A stretch of 64,000 nucleotides of DNA from NCBI RefSeq assembly GCF_947502415.1, contig NZ_CANMZV010000005.1, forward strand, positions 203,566-267,565. Direction: 5' to 3'. This document shows, in pieces, positions 37,995 to 47,354 of the stretch. The translations under genes were made by a program, and so were the position numbers. The stretch is from an uncultured Photobacterium sp. Lineage in GTDB: Bacteria > Pseudomonadota > Gammaproteobacteria > Enterobacterales > Vibrionaceae. Every line of letters begins with the position of its first letter. Position 1 is the stretch's first letter. The notes beneath the pieces were generated by a model. The model ran no database searches. It was not told the DNA's origin and saw only the letters and a list, made by a program, of their open reading frames with translations.

Positions 37995-39032
37995 ATGCCA
38001 CATGATAAGAGTCTGAAATTTTTGATAACCGGAGGTGCTGGCTTTATCGGCTCCGCACTTATCCGGCACATTATTGCAAATACAGGACACAGTGTTTTAA
38101 ACATTGATAAGCTAACTTATGCAGCGAATTTGGAAGCTTTGAGTTCTGTTTGCGATTCTCCTCGTTATCAGTTTGAAAAATTAGATATATGCGAACGGAT
38201 GCAACTTGAACGGATTTTTCGTGAGTATCAGCCTGATATAGTCATGCATTTAGCGGCGGAGTCTCATGTTGATCGATCGATAGATGAACCGTCAGATTTT
38301 ATTCAAACTAATATTATTGGGACATATATCTTATTAGAGGTGGTTCGTAGCTATTTTGAGTGTTTACCTGATGATAAGAAGCGATTATTCCGCTTTCACC
38401 ACATTTCTACTGATGAAGTGTATGGGGATTTAGGTGATAACGATGGCTTTTTTTCAGAAGACTCGGCTTATGCTCCTTCGAGCCCTTATTCTGCATCGAA
38501 AGCGTCTGCTGATCATTTGGTTCGTGCTTGGCTGCGTACTTATGGCTTGCCAACGCTAGTATCAAATTGCTCCAATAATTATGGCCCGTTTCAATATCCT
38601 GAAAAGCTCATCCCTTTAATTATAAAAAATGCACTACAAGGAAAGCCATTACCTGTTTATGGTTCAGGGAAGCAGGTTCGGGACTGGCTTTATGTAAGCG
38701 ATCATGTGTCTGCACTCCTAAAAGTAGCTACTGAAGGAGTCATAGGGGAGACATACAATATTGGTGGTAATTCTCCTAAAATGAATATTGATGTTGTTAA
38801 AACGATTTGTCGATTACTGGACACTATGGTAGATGATAAACCCAAAGGTATTGATAGGTTTGAAGAACTCATCAGATTTGTGAACGATAGGCCGGGGGGG
38901 GATTATCGATATGCGATTGATTTCTCTAAGATGGGTAGTGAATTAGGTTGGAGGCCTAATGAAACATTCGACTCAGGTATTTTAAAGACAATACAATGGT
39001 ATATAAAAAGCCATAGAAACACAGAGTCATAG
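37995..39032 (+). CDS. rmlB: dTDP-glucose 4,6-dehydratase (RmlB/RfbB), orphan
   Basis: 345 aa extended SDR enzyme. NAD-binding [13 protein letters not shown] is at the front. The active site has [10 protein letters not shown] (Thr-Asp-Glu) and YSASKAS (Tyr-x-x-x-Lys). It makes dTDP-4-keto-6-deoxyglucose. The usual partners rmlA, rmlC and rmlD are absent from the window, and a broken wecA follows, so it is probably left from an older polysaccharide locus, although its own frame is intact. Codon use is more AT-rich than in the ccm genes. Confidence 0.93.
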   Translation: MPHDKSLKFLITGGAGFIGSALIRHIIANTGHSVLNIDKLTYAANLEALSSVCDSPRYQFEKLDICERMQLERIFREYQPDIVMHLAAESHVDRSIDEPSDFIQTNIIGTYILLEVVRSYFECLPDDKKRLFRFHHISTDEVYGDLGDNDGFFSEDSAYAPSSPYSASKASADHLVRAWLRTYGLPTLVSNCSNNYGPFQYPEKLIPLIIKNALQGKPLPVYGSGKQVRDWLYVSDHVSALLKVATEGVIGETYNIGGNSPKMNIDVVKTICRLLDTMVDDKPKGIDRFEELIRFVNDRPGGDYRYAIDFSKMGSELGWRPNETFDSGILKTIQWYIKSHRNTES

Positions 39033-39140
39033 TTGTTTTAGGTGTATCAAAACAGACCAGAGGATAATTTTGGTTTTGTTCTTTAAGGAGAGGATTTGTT
39101 ATAGTTAACAACCTAATTTGACGTAACTCGCAGAAAAACA

Positions 39141-39830
39141 ATGCAGGCTGACTGTTTTTTTCGTCTCTTTTCCCTTGTTTACTGTATTGTTCTTAACTAG
39201 AACGCTGGCTAAACGAATTGGCTTAGTTGCTGTGTTTGATTGCATAAAACAGCAATTAGGGGGGATTGTGGCATTGGTTGCTTGCCTTGCTGTTTGCTTT
39301 AGTATTGTGCTGTTTTTATTATCTCTCCCGAGATGCTGATTCATTTAGAGTCTTATGTTTTTTCGATAACAATTCTTACTATTGTTGGGGCAATTGATGA
39401 TAAGTTCGGTATTGATTTTGATTAAGAATACTGTTAATTGAGATTTTCGGATTGTATGATGATTGTTGTCCGACTTGGCCTTGAACTCTATACTTTGAGG
39501 TGCTTTTTCTGAGTGGGATCAATCTATCTTAGTAGCTAGTGCGATATTATCACGGTTCTCGCAGTAATGAATGCAAGAAATGCGTTTAACATGCTAGATG
39601 GTATCGATGGTTTGCTCGGTTTAGGTGAATGACGGAAGGCTGTTATTGGGGGTTCAGGTAGTATGCCTATTGGCTTTACTGTCATTGGGGGGGCTGGCAA
39701 TTCAAAGTGGTTCAGAAGTTCCATTGCGACCAGTTTCTGCATTGTGGCCATAACTATTCCCTTAATGGATATGACAACTATTATTTCAACCAAGTTGACA
39801 ATGTCATTTCGCCAGATGAATTTTGACTAA
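39141..39830 (+). pseudogene. Degraded wecA-type GlcNAc-1-phosphate transferase
   Basis: Pieces of the WecA/MraY family appear in order on the plus strand but in shifting frames with stops: LTRTLAKRIGLV (from ~39196, frame 1), ILTIVGAIDDKFGID (~39372, frame 3) with the metal-binding Asp pair, NAFNMLDGIDGLLGLG (~39579, frame 3), then GSGSMPIGFTVI and ITIPLMDMTTII (to ~39800). Stops lie at 39337, 39423 and 39630, and the section between DGIDGLLG and GSGSM is shortened. The C-terminal end is missing just before the IS630 element. WecA starts many glycan repeat units by making Und-PP-GlcNAc. Limits are approximate. Confidence 0.82.
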
Positions 39831-39868
39831 TTTTTTGATTTTGAAATTATGATTATATATCCATACTA

Positions 39869-40966
39869 TACCCGTGATCATTGAAGATACTTGATTTCCT
39901 GGAAAATCAGGATCATGCTACACATTATGAAAATGACTCTAACCAAAAAGCAGAAACAAGAACTCGAAAGCCAGCATGATATGACTCGTGACGGTCGAGT
40001 ACGCGACCGTATTAAAGCGGTACTTCTTGCATCTGAAGGGTTGAAGTACCGCTATGATTTCACAAGCTCTGCGCATCCATGAAACGACTGTTCATCGTCA
40101 CCTTAAAGACTATGAATGTTCTGAGAAATTGAGACCTGAAAATGGTGGTTCATCGGGATACTTGTCTGTTGCTCAAACTATCGAGCTTATTGAGCATTTG
40201 ACCGAAAACACTTATCACCATACTCACCAAATCGTGACCTACGTAATGGAACATTTTGGTGTTCAATACAGTGTCCCTGGTATGAACAAATGGCTGCATC
40301 ACAATGGCTTTAGCTACAAGATGCCGAAAGGTGTCCCACACAAGTTTGATGAAGCAAAACAACAAGCTTTTATCGAAGCTTATGAAGCTCTCAAAGCTGC
40401 TTGTAGCAAGGATGAGTCAATTTTATTCATCGATGCTGTTCACCCAACTTAAGCAACTAAAATAACGCATGGTTGGATACGTAAAGGACAAGATAAAGTC
40501 CTTGAAACAACAGGTAGCCGTAGTCGTCTGAATGTTATAGGTGCTCTCAATTTATCGGACATTGGCGGTACTGTTGTAAGCGATTATGAAAGTATTAACA
40601 GTGAAAACATCGTCCGTTTTTTCTGCAAGCTTAGGGATAGTTACCCATTGACTCACAAGCTCCATATCATCTTAGATGGAGCGGGATATCACTGCAGTGA
40701 TTTGGTCAGGGATGCGGCATTCGTTCTTAACATCAAGCTTCATTATCTTCCGCCTTACAGTCCGAATCTCAATCCGATAGAACGGCTTTGGAAAGTGATG
40801 AATGAGAAGTCGAGGAATAACGTTTACTTCGAAAGCAAACGTGACTTCAGGGAAGCGATTGACCAATTTTTTACTGTGACTCTTCCTGAGATTGCAGACT
40901 CATTGGCGTCTCGAATTAACGATAATTTTCAGGTGCTCAAGCCTGCACCTTCAAGTTAATTGGGTA
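39869..40966 (+). mobile_element. IS630-family insertion sequence (inactive)
   Basis: About 1.1 kb flanked by TA, the usual IS630/Tc1 target. The ends form imperfect inverted repeats: left TACCC-N7-TTGAAG at 39869 on, right the reverse complement ending GGGTA at 40966, with TA on each side (39867-8 and 40967-8). It carries one transposase gene, broken twice. Confidence 0.8.
39915..40959 (+). pseudogene. IS630-family transposase, frameshifted and with a nonsense codon
   Basis: The N-terminal helix-turn-helix part starts at ATG 39915 or 39927 (TLTKKQKQELESQHDMTRDG). A one-base insertion near 40041-40045 shifts the frame: the expected EGWSTAMISQAL reads EGLKYRYDF. The rest continues in the next frame through SQALRIHETTVHRHL. 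A TAA at 40450-40452 replaces a residue in HPT-x-ATKITHGWIRKG. The DDE catalytic motifs remain: FIDAVHP, HIILDGAGYH and NLNPIERLWKVMNE. Two lesions mean no active product. Confidence 0.88.
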
Positions 40967-41015
40967 TATAATATGTTCAATATCACCTATAAAAATCTGA
41001 AGCAGGGAACAAAGC

Positions 41016-42152
41016 GTGACCGATAATCTTGTACATAATAATTCTTATTCACAACCTGTTAACCCTGAGGTCAAAGATCTTCGACCAATGTTTATGAGTG
41101 AAGATGAAATTGACCTAAAGACGTTGTTTCTAACGTTATGGAAAAGTAAGTGGCAGATACTTTCCTGTTCTTTTATGGCAGGCTTAGTAGCTCTTATTTA
41201 TGCTTTCACTGTTCCTGAAGTTTGGACGTCCAGTGTGAAAGTAATGGAACCCAGAATCAATGATTACTATCAGCTGCGCACAGAAGTTAATAAATTTGCT
41301 CCTGTCTTTGAGGAGAAAAAGATAGCTCGTGATGATGAAACTATAGAAGAAACTGAGCTGGCGGCCTTAATTCAGCCTGATGTGCTTTTCAAGCAATATA
41401 TTGATGCGTTTAATTCTACAATAAACAAGAAAGCATTTATTAATAACAATGAACTTTACAAGAAATTTATTGCCAATAAAAAAACTTCAGAACATGATGA
41501 GCTTATTTTAGAACAGTGGTTAAATAATGTTCAAGCGATACCTGAACAAAAGAAAAGGGGTGAGCCTAGTTATTATACTCTGTCTTTTTCAAGTTTTTCT
41601 CAAGAAAATAGTTATTTATTGTTGGAGCAATACACAAATTATATTGCGCGACTGGTAAACAAACACGTAATACAAGGCGTTAATAATACTATTACTGCAT
41701 ATAAAGCCAGTTTAAAATCCACTTCGTTATTATTGAGCCAAAAAGCGATAAATAAACTTGAGTTGGAAATTAAAAAAACGGATATTGCAATTGATATTAC
41801 AACAAAAGCTGCTATAGATAAGCCTTTTTTAAGTTATGCTAATAATAATTTGTTCCCTATTAATTTAGGACTGGATGTTAATATTGCTAAAAAAGATGTG
41901 CTGAAAAAAATAACAGATTTATCTTTTTTTGAACCTGAACTGATCACTATTAACGGAAAGTTGAAAATTCTATCGGATAATAAAAAAGTAAGATCCAATG
42001 TGGAATTTAGTGTAATTAGTTATATTGACGAAATATCCCTGCCACTTACAAAGGATAAACCTAAGCGTGCTCTTATTGTTATGTTGGTGGGATTGTTAGG
42101 TATGATGTTGGGTGTGGCTTTCGTTATAGTACGAAAGGCGTTTAGCTACTAA
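41016..42152 (+). CDS. wzz: Wzz-type polysaccharide chain-length determinant
   Basis: 378 aa with a GTG start. Two membrane helices bracket a long periplasmic helical domain: N-terminal ~45-66 (WQILSCSFMAGLVALIYAF) and C-terminal ~350-372 (ALIVMLVGLLGMMLGVAFVI). The Pro/Lys motif TKDKPKRA precedes the second helix, as in Wzz. It has no kinase domain, unlike Wzc. Wzz sets the chain length of O-antigen or similar chains made by Wzy. It lies apart from the main cluster, next to the dead wecA and IS630. Confidence 0.85.
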   Translation: MTDNLVHNNSYSQPVNPEVKDLRPMFMSEDEIDLKTLFLTLWKSKWQILSCSFMAGLVALIYAFTVPEVWTSSVKVMEPRINDYYQLRTEVNKFAPVFEEKKIARDDETIEETELAALIQPDVLFKQYIDAFNSTINKKAFINNNELYKKFIANKKTSEHDELILEQWLNNVQAIPEQKKRGEPSYYTLSFSSFSQENSYLLLEQYTNYIARLVNKHVIQGVNNTITAYKASLKSTSLLLSQKAINKLELEIKKTDIAIDITTKAAIDKPFLSYANNNLFPINLGLDVNIAKKDVLKKITDLSFFEPELITINGKLKILSDNKKVRSNVEFSVISYIDEISLPLTKDKPKRALIVMLVGLLGMMLGVAFVIVRKAFSY

Positions 42153-42251
42153 CTTAAATTTAAGTTGTCTCAGCGATGGTACTTATGTATCGATGTGATG
42201 GACAGAAAAATTAAGAATTATCTAGAATTTAATTTAACAACGAGAAAGTGA

Positions 42252-42521
42252 ATGATTCAGCAATACGAAGAGAAGCTGCTTAACCTTATTGACCTGATGG
42301 TTGAAACTGCATCAGATGATGAACTCTTTGCTGGTGGGTATCTGCGAGGACACATTTCTCTGTCTGCAGTTAATTGTGAATTGGATGGCGTTGCATCGTT
42401 AGAAGAGATGAACCAAGCTGTAGAAGTGAGTTTGCAAGAAGCACAGTCAGAACTTAACCCTGCTGACCAGTTGATCGTGAAAGAGATGTGGGCTCAACTA
42501 CAGCAAAGAGTGCAATTGTAA
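42252..42521 (+). CDS. yfcL: YfcL family protein
   Basis: 89 aa soluble, acidic protein. The stretch LNLIDLMVETASDDELFAGGYLRGHIS (split over the first 35 residues) matches E. coli YfcL. Function is unknown. It is a housekeeping-type gene set between polysaccharide genes, so it may mark the edge of an inserted segment. GAGAAAG lies before the ATG. Confidence 0.85.
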   Translation: MIQQYEEKLLNLIDLMVETASDDELFAGGYLRGHISLSAVNCELDGVASLEEMNQAVEVSLQEAQSELNPADQLIVKEMWAQLQQRVQL

Positions 42522-42579
42522 TATAATAATTTAATTGAAATTATTATATAAACAATTTGTTTTATTAAATTAGTTTAAT

Positions 42580-42611
42580 AAAAATAGCGCCGTTATTGTG
42601 GCGCTATTTTT
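42580..42611. terminator. Bidirectional terminator after yfcL
   Basis: A perfect 12-bp stem AAAAATAGCGCC / GGCGCTATTTTT with an 8-base loop. It has T-runs on both strands, so it can end yfcL and also the minus-strand small gene at 42633. Confidence 0.85.
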
Positions 42612-42632
42612 ATTTATAGTGACAAATAACTA

Positions 42633-42848
42633 TTATTTATCAGCACTGAAATACTTTCTCTTATAATCAGATGACTTTGCAAAAATAATGATTGGTAGCA
42701 TTACCATTACAAATCCAGCTGCATATTCAATGTTTTCATTAGCCAATAACTGATAGCAAGTAAGAATAAAAATACTTATTACTAACAATAGGTTGGCTTT
42801 ATGAATTAATGGGTGGTTCACTGAAAAGTGAGCATACGATCTGAACAA
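42633..42848 (-). CDS. Small putative two-helix membrane protein
   Basis: 71 aa from a TTG start. Two hydrophobic segments (ANLLLVISIFILTCYQLL and YAAGFVMVMLPIIIFA) and a basic tail suggest an inner-membrane protein. I do not recognise the family. The shared terminator just after its stop and its sensible composition support a real gene, but the TTG start and the weak GAGG site ~12 bases upstream leave doubt. Confidence 0.45.
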   Translation of the reverse strand: MFRSYAHFSVNHPLIHKANLLLVISIFILTCYQLLANENIEYAAGFVMVMLPIIIFAKSSDYKRKYFSADK

Positions 42849-43182
42849 GCTTCATTACCTCATCTACAAATAACTGATAATATGATTTATTTATTATGGT
42901 ATGCCATCAAGTGACAGAATTATTATTAGTTCATTCTAGAGTATTTCACATTACTTTTGTGCGTTATTTTCACTTTTTGCGCATGAGATCACCATTGTGT
43001 AGTGAAGTATTAGAAAGGTGGGTAAATTGGTGTTCGATTAATGATATCAAGATGGGCGTAAGCTTGATGCGAATATTCACAATGGAAAGAAAAGGTACTG
43101 GTTACATAAAAAAGCGAGAGAACGGTGTCCCTCGCTTGTTTATGAGTTTGACGTAGAAAAACTAATGGTAGGATCAAGAACC
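42849..43182. other. Intergenic stretch without a supported gene
   Basis: 334 bp between the small membrane protein and yjbH. The only firm feature is the yjbH terminator. A plus-strand ORF (42896-43156) and a coding-looking patch near 43060-43180 match nothing I know and overlap the terminator. Confidence 0.5.
43106..43137 (-). terminator. Terminator of the yjbEFGH operon
   Basis: Read on the minus strand, a 7-bp stem (AAGCGAG / CTCGCTT) is followed by a T-run. It lies ~45 bp after the yjbH stop. Confidence 0.75.
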
Positions 43183-45375
43183 TCAATTCATCGCTTTGCG
43201 CCCATACCATGGATATCGAGCATCCGTAATACTGAAGAGCTCATACTTACGGTTCAGCATCTGGCCACCGTCACGGCTTAGCGGTAACCAGGAAATGGTT
43301 GCTCGGTTGGTACTTGGCTTCACTGTCATGATGTCAAAAGGAATTGAGACATAGAAACCTTTGTTGTAACTACCTTCACCAAACTCATCGGCAGAAAGGT
43401 TGGTAATGGCGGCAAAGGCACCTGCGATCACTCCACTATCAAATTGTTTTGAGAAGTCAATCGTAACCCCTTTATCTTCAGTCAAATACTGGCCAGCACT
43501 TACCTTAAATAGCGTGTTAGGTAACCACTCCCATTGTGGTTGGTAGTAAACTGTCGCATGGCCGGTTACTGCGCCTGTTTGTACACGGTAGTTACCATCT
43601 TGTGGGCTAGATTGCATCTCTTCTTTAAAGAAACCAAACTGGGAGTCTGGATCTCGCTGGATAACATAGTTGGCATCTAAGCCAACGGCCCAGTTGCTGT
43701 CAAGTGGGCGGTAAAGCACTTCACCACCGATACCACCGAACATCATTTCTAGATAACCACCATAACTCTGGGCATACCAGTTATCTGCCAGTCGATCCAT
43801 CCAGGTAAGTTGCAGGTTGTTCACCCGCACTGGATTGTCATTGATATATTGGCGAACAAGTGTACGTACACGTTTTAGATCTGTACCATCAGGTGGAACT
43901 TCATAGAGGAATTTATCGTAGTTATCGAACAAGTTGAAGTAAATTGAACCGCCCAGCTCTATATGCTTGCTGAACCAGTAATTTGCGCCGGCATTAATGC
44001 CAATATTGAACATATAGAAGTTCTCGGAACCACCAAAAGACTGCTGAAGTGTTGGGGCTACACCCACATTCCAGTCTTTATTTGATTCTGCAATTAGTCT
44101 ACCTTCCGGTGAGTCAGGGTTACCTACTGTGATTGCATCATCAATATTGGAATCAAAATATTCATTGCGGGCATATTTGGCAAACTTATCGCTATCAATG
44201 CGCGTTTCGGTTATGGCCTGATGACTTGATGTTTCAATCAGACGGTATTCATTGGCATCCGGTATGTGGTTGGCTATGAGGGTCGCAGCGCGCTCATGCG
44301 CTTCGGCGCGCTCGCGGTATTTAGTCTGTGGAGCAACTACCGTTACCGTTTCATCGGTTGCATAGATAGCAGGATCGTCGTAACCGGCGATTTTGTGTAA
44401 GTCCTGAGCAAGTAGCAGCCAATCATCATCACTGAGCTCTGTATCGTTACCGCCTGCATTCATTACCGTTTGACGTTGATAGGCAGGTGCCGGTTCATCG
44501 CGCCAGATGGCCTTCAAGTCGTTGAAATTGGTATTAAGGTTTAAACCGAATGTCCAAGTGTTTCCGCGTTCATAGCTTACGCGTACATCCCCCCATTTAC
44601 CTAAGCGGTACAGCGCACCATAGTTGATTTTGCTGTCTTGTGTCATAGGTATGCCGCCACGAGTCACCGGAAAATCACTTTGGTAATCGTTACCGTCATA
44701 TTCGGCCTTTAGGCGCAACGGTTGCCATGGGGTTTGGTATTCTACACCACCAAAGATTGCACCACAGCCTGTGAACCAGCGGTCAAAGTCAATGCTGCCG
44801 CCTTTTCCTTTGTATTCGGTATTACGGTTACAATCATTACTTAGTGATTTATCACCGGTAAGATTACCGCTGTTACCGATGTAGCCCCAGCCCACACCGA
44901 CCGTAAAATCGAATGGGCCGACATGTTTGTTGGCGGCAATAAATTCGCCATCAAACAGGCCTGTGCCGCCAAAGTCGCGAATACCGATAGAGGTTTCAGG
45001 AAGCCAGTAACTTTCATCTAAAAGGCGAACTTTAAAATCAATGCCTTTATCCGTGTACTTGGTGTCACCACTAAAGCTCGGGTCGTTACTGTAGAGCAAA
45101 TCCTGAACTAGGGTATAGCGAATGGTAGATTCCAGCCAAGGCAGTAACTGAAGAGAAACCGTGTAATGATGGTATTCATCATTATAGGTCGTACCGATAT
45201 TAAACTCGCCTTCACGAGCCATGCGGCCTGATGGCATCTGAATAAGGCCAACACCACCGAAGTCTGACTGTGATGGATTAAATTCCGCATAGCCGAACTC
45301 ATCGGCATGACCATGGAGAACAGGAAGCATTGCCAAGGTAATGGCTGATAATGCGGTGGTTAGTTTCGTGTTCAT
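43183..45375 (-). CDS. yjbH: YjbH/GfcD-type exopolysaccharide outer-membrane protein
   Basis: 730 aa with a signal peptide (ending near HGHA). The family start is present (PSQSDFGGVGLIQMPSGRMA REGEF, split). The rest is rich in alternating beta strands and aromatic residues, as in a predicted outer-membrane beta-barrel (YjbH/DUF940). In E. coli the yjbEFGH operon raises exopolysaccharide. Last gene of the minus-strand operon; its ATG overlaps the yjbG stop by one base. Confidence 0.93.
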   Translation of the reverse strand: MNTKLTTALSAITLAMLPVLHGHADEFGYAEFNPSQSDFGGVGLIQMPSGRMAREGEFNIGTTYNDEYHHYTVSLQLLPWLESTIRYTLVQDLLYSNDPSFSGDTKYTDKGIDFKVRLLDESYWLPETSIGIRDFGGTGLFDGEFIAANKHVGPFDFTVGVGWGYIGNSGNLTGDKSLSNDCNRNTEYKGKGGSIDFDRWFTGCGAIFGGVEYQTPWQPLRLKAEYDGNDYQSDFPVTRGGIPMTQDSKINYGALYRLGKWGDVRVSYERGNTWTFGLNLNTNFNDLKAIWRDEPAPAYQRQTVMNAGGNDTELSDDDWLLLAQDLHKIAGYDDPAIYATDETVTVVAPQTKYRERAEAHERAATLIANHIPDANEYRLIETSSHQAITETRIDSDKFAKYARNEYFDSNIDDAITVGNPDSPEGRLIAESNKDWNVGVAPTLQQSFGGSENFYMFNIGINAGANYWFSKHIELGGSIYFNLFDNYDKFLYEVPPDGTDLKRVRTLVRQYINDNPVRVNNLQLTWMDRLADNWYAQSYGGYLEMMFGGIGGEVLYRPLDSNWAVGLDANYVIQRDPDSQFGFFKEEMQSSPQDGNYRVQTGAVTGHATVYYQPQWEWLPNTLFKVSAGQYLTEDKGVTIDFSKQFDSGVIAGAFAAITNLSADEFGEGSYNKGFYVSIPFDIMTVKPSTNRATISWLPLSRDGGQMLNRKYELFSITDARYPWYGRKAMN

Positions 45376-46193
45376 TACAGTGTCCGGTTCCTTAGCAGGT
45401 TAATTAGCTCCTCATTCAGAGTATCAAGGTCATTAGGTAGTGATGTAAAACCCAGATAGATAACGGCTCCAGGAGCGATATCCATATGTTTTTTGTTCCA
45501 GTAGGCGATAGGATGTTTTTCAACACTGCCGTCTGGTTGGATCACCCAGGCATAACTATTATCTGAACTGCTGATTGGTACAGCTTGTGTAAGGTAGTGC
45601 TGTGCATCCAAACGTTCGTGCCATTTGACCTCTGTTGGTTTGCTGACAGCTCCCATGACCCAGATAGAGTTGGGGCGGGGTGGCAAAATAACAGTGATGC
45701 CTTTACTGATTAACGGATTTTGCGTCAAGTCGATACGTACTTGGTCATAATCAAGTGAGTTAAATATACGTTGGCCGATTTTCTCGTTTTGAAGCAAGGC
45801 TTGAAAGTTTATAACAGCTTGGCGTTCTTCATCTTGCCAAATGTTACTGAGGACACTTAATTTTCCTAAAATTCTTTTTTTTTCTGGATTGCCACTAGCG
45901 ACCAGCAAAGCAGCCCCTGGCCAGTATACTTGAGCATCGTACCCTGCCTTTTGAGCTAGCTCTTGGGAAAGTGGTAGTTGGTTCAGATTCGCAATGCCGT
46001 CAGCTAATACTTGTTGGAGGCGGACTGGTGATGGGTAGCTGAGTTTCAGGTGTTGGGTATTATTCACAGCTGTGGTTAGCTGAACGTCTACAGATTCAGC
46101 CATTAAAGGACTTGCGCCAAACAGACCGGAAAGCGCCAGTGCCAGTAGTGCTACTGATTTTGAGCGAGTCAATAATGAAGTGGGCTTGGTCAT
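45375..46193 (-). CDS. yjbG: YjbG/GfcC-type capsule biosynthesis protein
   Basis: 272 aa periplasmic protein with a signal peptide (VALLALALSGLFGASPLMA). The GfcC family core is seen: SYPSPVRLQQVLADG, and IWVMGAVSKPTEVKWHERLD near the middle. The C-terminal helix ends the protein. GfcC-type proteins work in group 4 capsule or Yjb polysaccharide export. It sits 13 bp after yjbF. Confidence 0.92.
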   Translation of the reverse strand: MTKPTSLLTRSKSVALLALALSGLFGASPLMAESVDVQLTTAVNNTQHLKLSYPSPVRLQQVLADGIANLNQLPLSQELAQKAGYDAQVYWPGAALLVASGNPEKKRILGKLSVLSNIWQDEERQAVINFQALLQNEKIGQRIFNSLDYDQVRIDLTQNPLISKGITVILPPRPNSIWVMGAVSKPTEVKWHERLDAQHYLTQAVPISSSDNSYAWVIQPDGSVEKHPIAYWNKKHMDIAPGAVIYLGFTSLPNDLDTLNEELINLLRNRTL

Positions 46194-46206
46194 TGTCTTT
46201 CCATGT

Positions 46207-46929
46207 TTATGAATAAGGCTTCAAAAGGGTGATTTCGACATAAGGCAAACCAGGAGCCAGTTTTTGTTTGCTTTTTAGAACCTTTCCGGTTTGCGGTTGA
46301 AGCCAGAAATCATTTTGATACGTGACATTTAGACTGTCGACCAATACGTCTTCGGTAAAATGTAAGGTTTCAATAGGTTTGTCATTTATCATGATCACTG
46401 CGTTTTGTTGGCGAATAAAGGTAGATTTTAATTGGTATCCAAAGTGATAACCGGGCTGCCAGTCGATGGTACGTTGCCACTGTTTAGGTGTGTTTGTCTT
46501 ATGAAGCCCTAACCGCAGTGGATCAGGGGTCTTGCTGTATGTGTTAAGTAAGTTACCTTGCGGCAAGTTGAGGGTTTTAACTAGTCGACCATATTCAGTA
46601 ACCAACATGCCCTTGTCGGCAGAAAGCCATTTAAGCTGTAGTGCTTGTATCTCTGCTTGATAATTGAATCTGGCTGGAGTTTCTGTCAGCGCCAACACCA
46701 TAAACGCTCGAGGTCCATTACCTATACGGGCATAGATGCTGGCATAGGGTAAACTGTTAATATTAAAGCTTTCAAGCTGGGTGTCGGCATCACCGAACAA
46801 GGCGATATTTAGCGTATCATTAACGTCGTTAAATTTTTGACTACAGCCGGACATAATGGCTGTAATCAGAAATAGAAGAAAGAGATGAAAAGCTCGATGA
46901 AATAACCGCATTGCAGTGGTAAGTTCCAT
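46207..46929 (-). CDS. yjbF: YjbF/GfcB-type lipoprotein
   Basis: 240 aa. A basic start and hydrophobic run end in the lipobox IMSGC, so this is an outer-membrane lipoprotein. The mature part matches the GfcB/YjbF family (DTLNIALFGDAD, and TVDWQPGYHFGY-like IDWQPGYHFGYQL). ATG 46911 (MRLFHRAF) is an equally good start; no clear ribosome site separates the two. Second gene of yjbEFGH. Confidence 0.9.
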   Translation of the reverse strand: MELTTAMRLFHRAFHLFLLFLITAIMSGCSQKFNDVNDTLNIALFGDADTQLESFNINSLPYASIYARIGNGPRAFMVLALTETPARFNYQAEIQALQLKWLSADKGMLVTEYGRLVKTLNLPQGNLLNTYSKTPDPLRLGLHKTNTPKQWQRTIDWQPGYHFGYQLKSTFIRQQNAVIMINDKPIETLHFTEDVLVDSLNVTYQNDFWLQPQTGKVLKSKQKLAPGLPYVEITLLKPYS

Positions 46930-46997
46930 TTAGTGAGTTTAGAAGCGCATGATTAGAGATAAGAATCTTTCCGACGTCTAATCTGTTTGAATGATGC

Positions 46998-47030
46998 TAT
47001 TAAAATAGCCGCACCTGGGGTACGGCTATT
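46998..47030 (-). terminator. Hairpin (attenuator) between yjbE and yjbF
   Basis: An 8-bp stem AATAGCCG / CGGCTATT is followed on the minus strand by TTAAT. The T-run is short, so part of the transcription may read on into yjbFGH. Confidence 0.55.
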
Positions 47031-47060
47031 GATTAACTCTGTTTTGTAGTTAGTTTTAGA

Positions 47061-47354
47061 TTAACTTTTTCCAGAAACAGAAGTTGTTGTGCCGTTATTG
47101 TTGCTTGAATCAGCAACTGCAACAGCAGCAACAGTAGCAGCTACGCCTGCAGCAACAGTAGTTGCAGTGATACCACCAGCAGCAGCAGCTGTAGCACCAG
47201 CAGTACCAGCTGCAGCGCCAGTAGAAGCGGCAGTAGTTGCACCAGCAGTCGTTGCTGATGATGATGCACCTGCAGTTGCTGCTGTTTCAGTTGCAGCAAA
47301 CGCAGAGCTAGCCATTGACATTGCAGCTAGCAGGGCAATTGCAGTCTTTTTCAT
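47061..47354 (-). CDS. yjbE: YjbE-like small secreted Ala/Thr-rich protein
   Basis: 97 aa. Signal peptide MKKTAIALLAAMSMASSAFA, then almost only Ala, Thr, Gly and Ser, ending in a Ser/Asn/Thr patch. Same size and composition as E. coli YjbE, the first gene of yjbEFGH. The opposite strand also shows an open frame, which is a product of the repeat-like GC-rich third positions. Role unknown. Confidence 0.85.
   Translation of the reverse strand: MKKTAIALLAAMSMASSAFAATETAATAGASSSATTAGATTAASTGAAAGTAGATAAAAGGITATTVAAGVAATVAAVAVADSSNNNGTTTSVSGKS

Noticed and set aside
39536..39793. Minus-strand 85-aa ORF
   Set aside because: It is the reverse of the wecA remnant, whose motifs are clear on the plus strand.
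42896..43156. Plus-strand 86-aa ORF
   Set aside because: No recognisable family, runs across the yjbH terminator, and shows no ribosome site.
43060..43180. Coding-looking patch (KKRYWLHKKARERCP) in another plus frame
   Set aside because: Preceded by two stops and overlaps the terminator; too short to support as a gene remnant.
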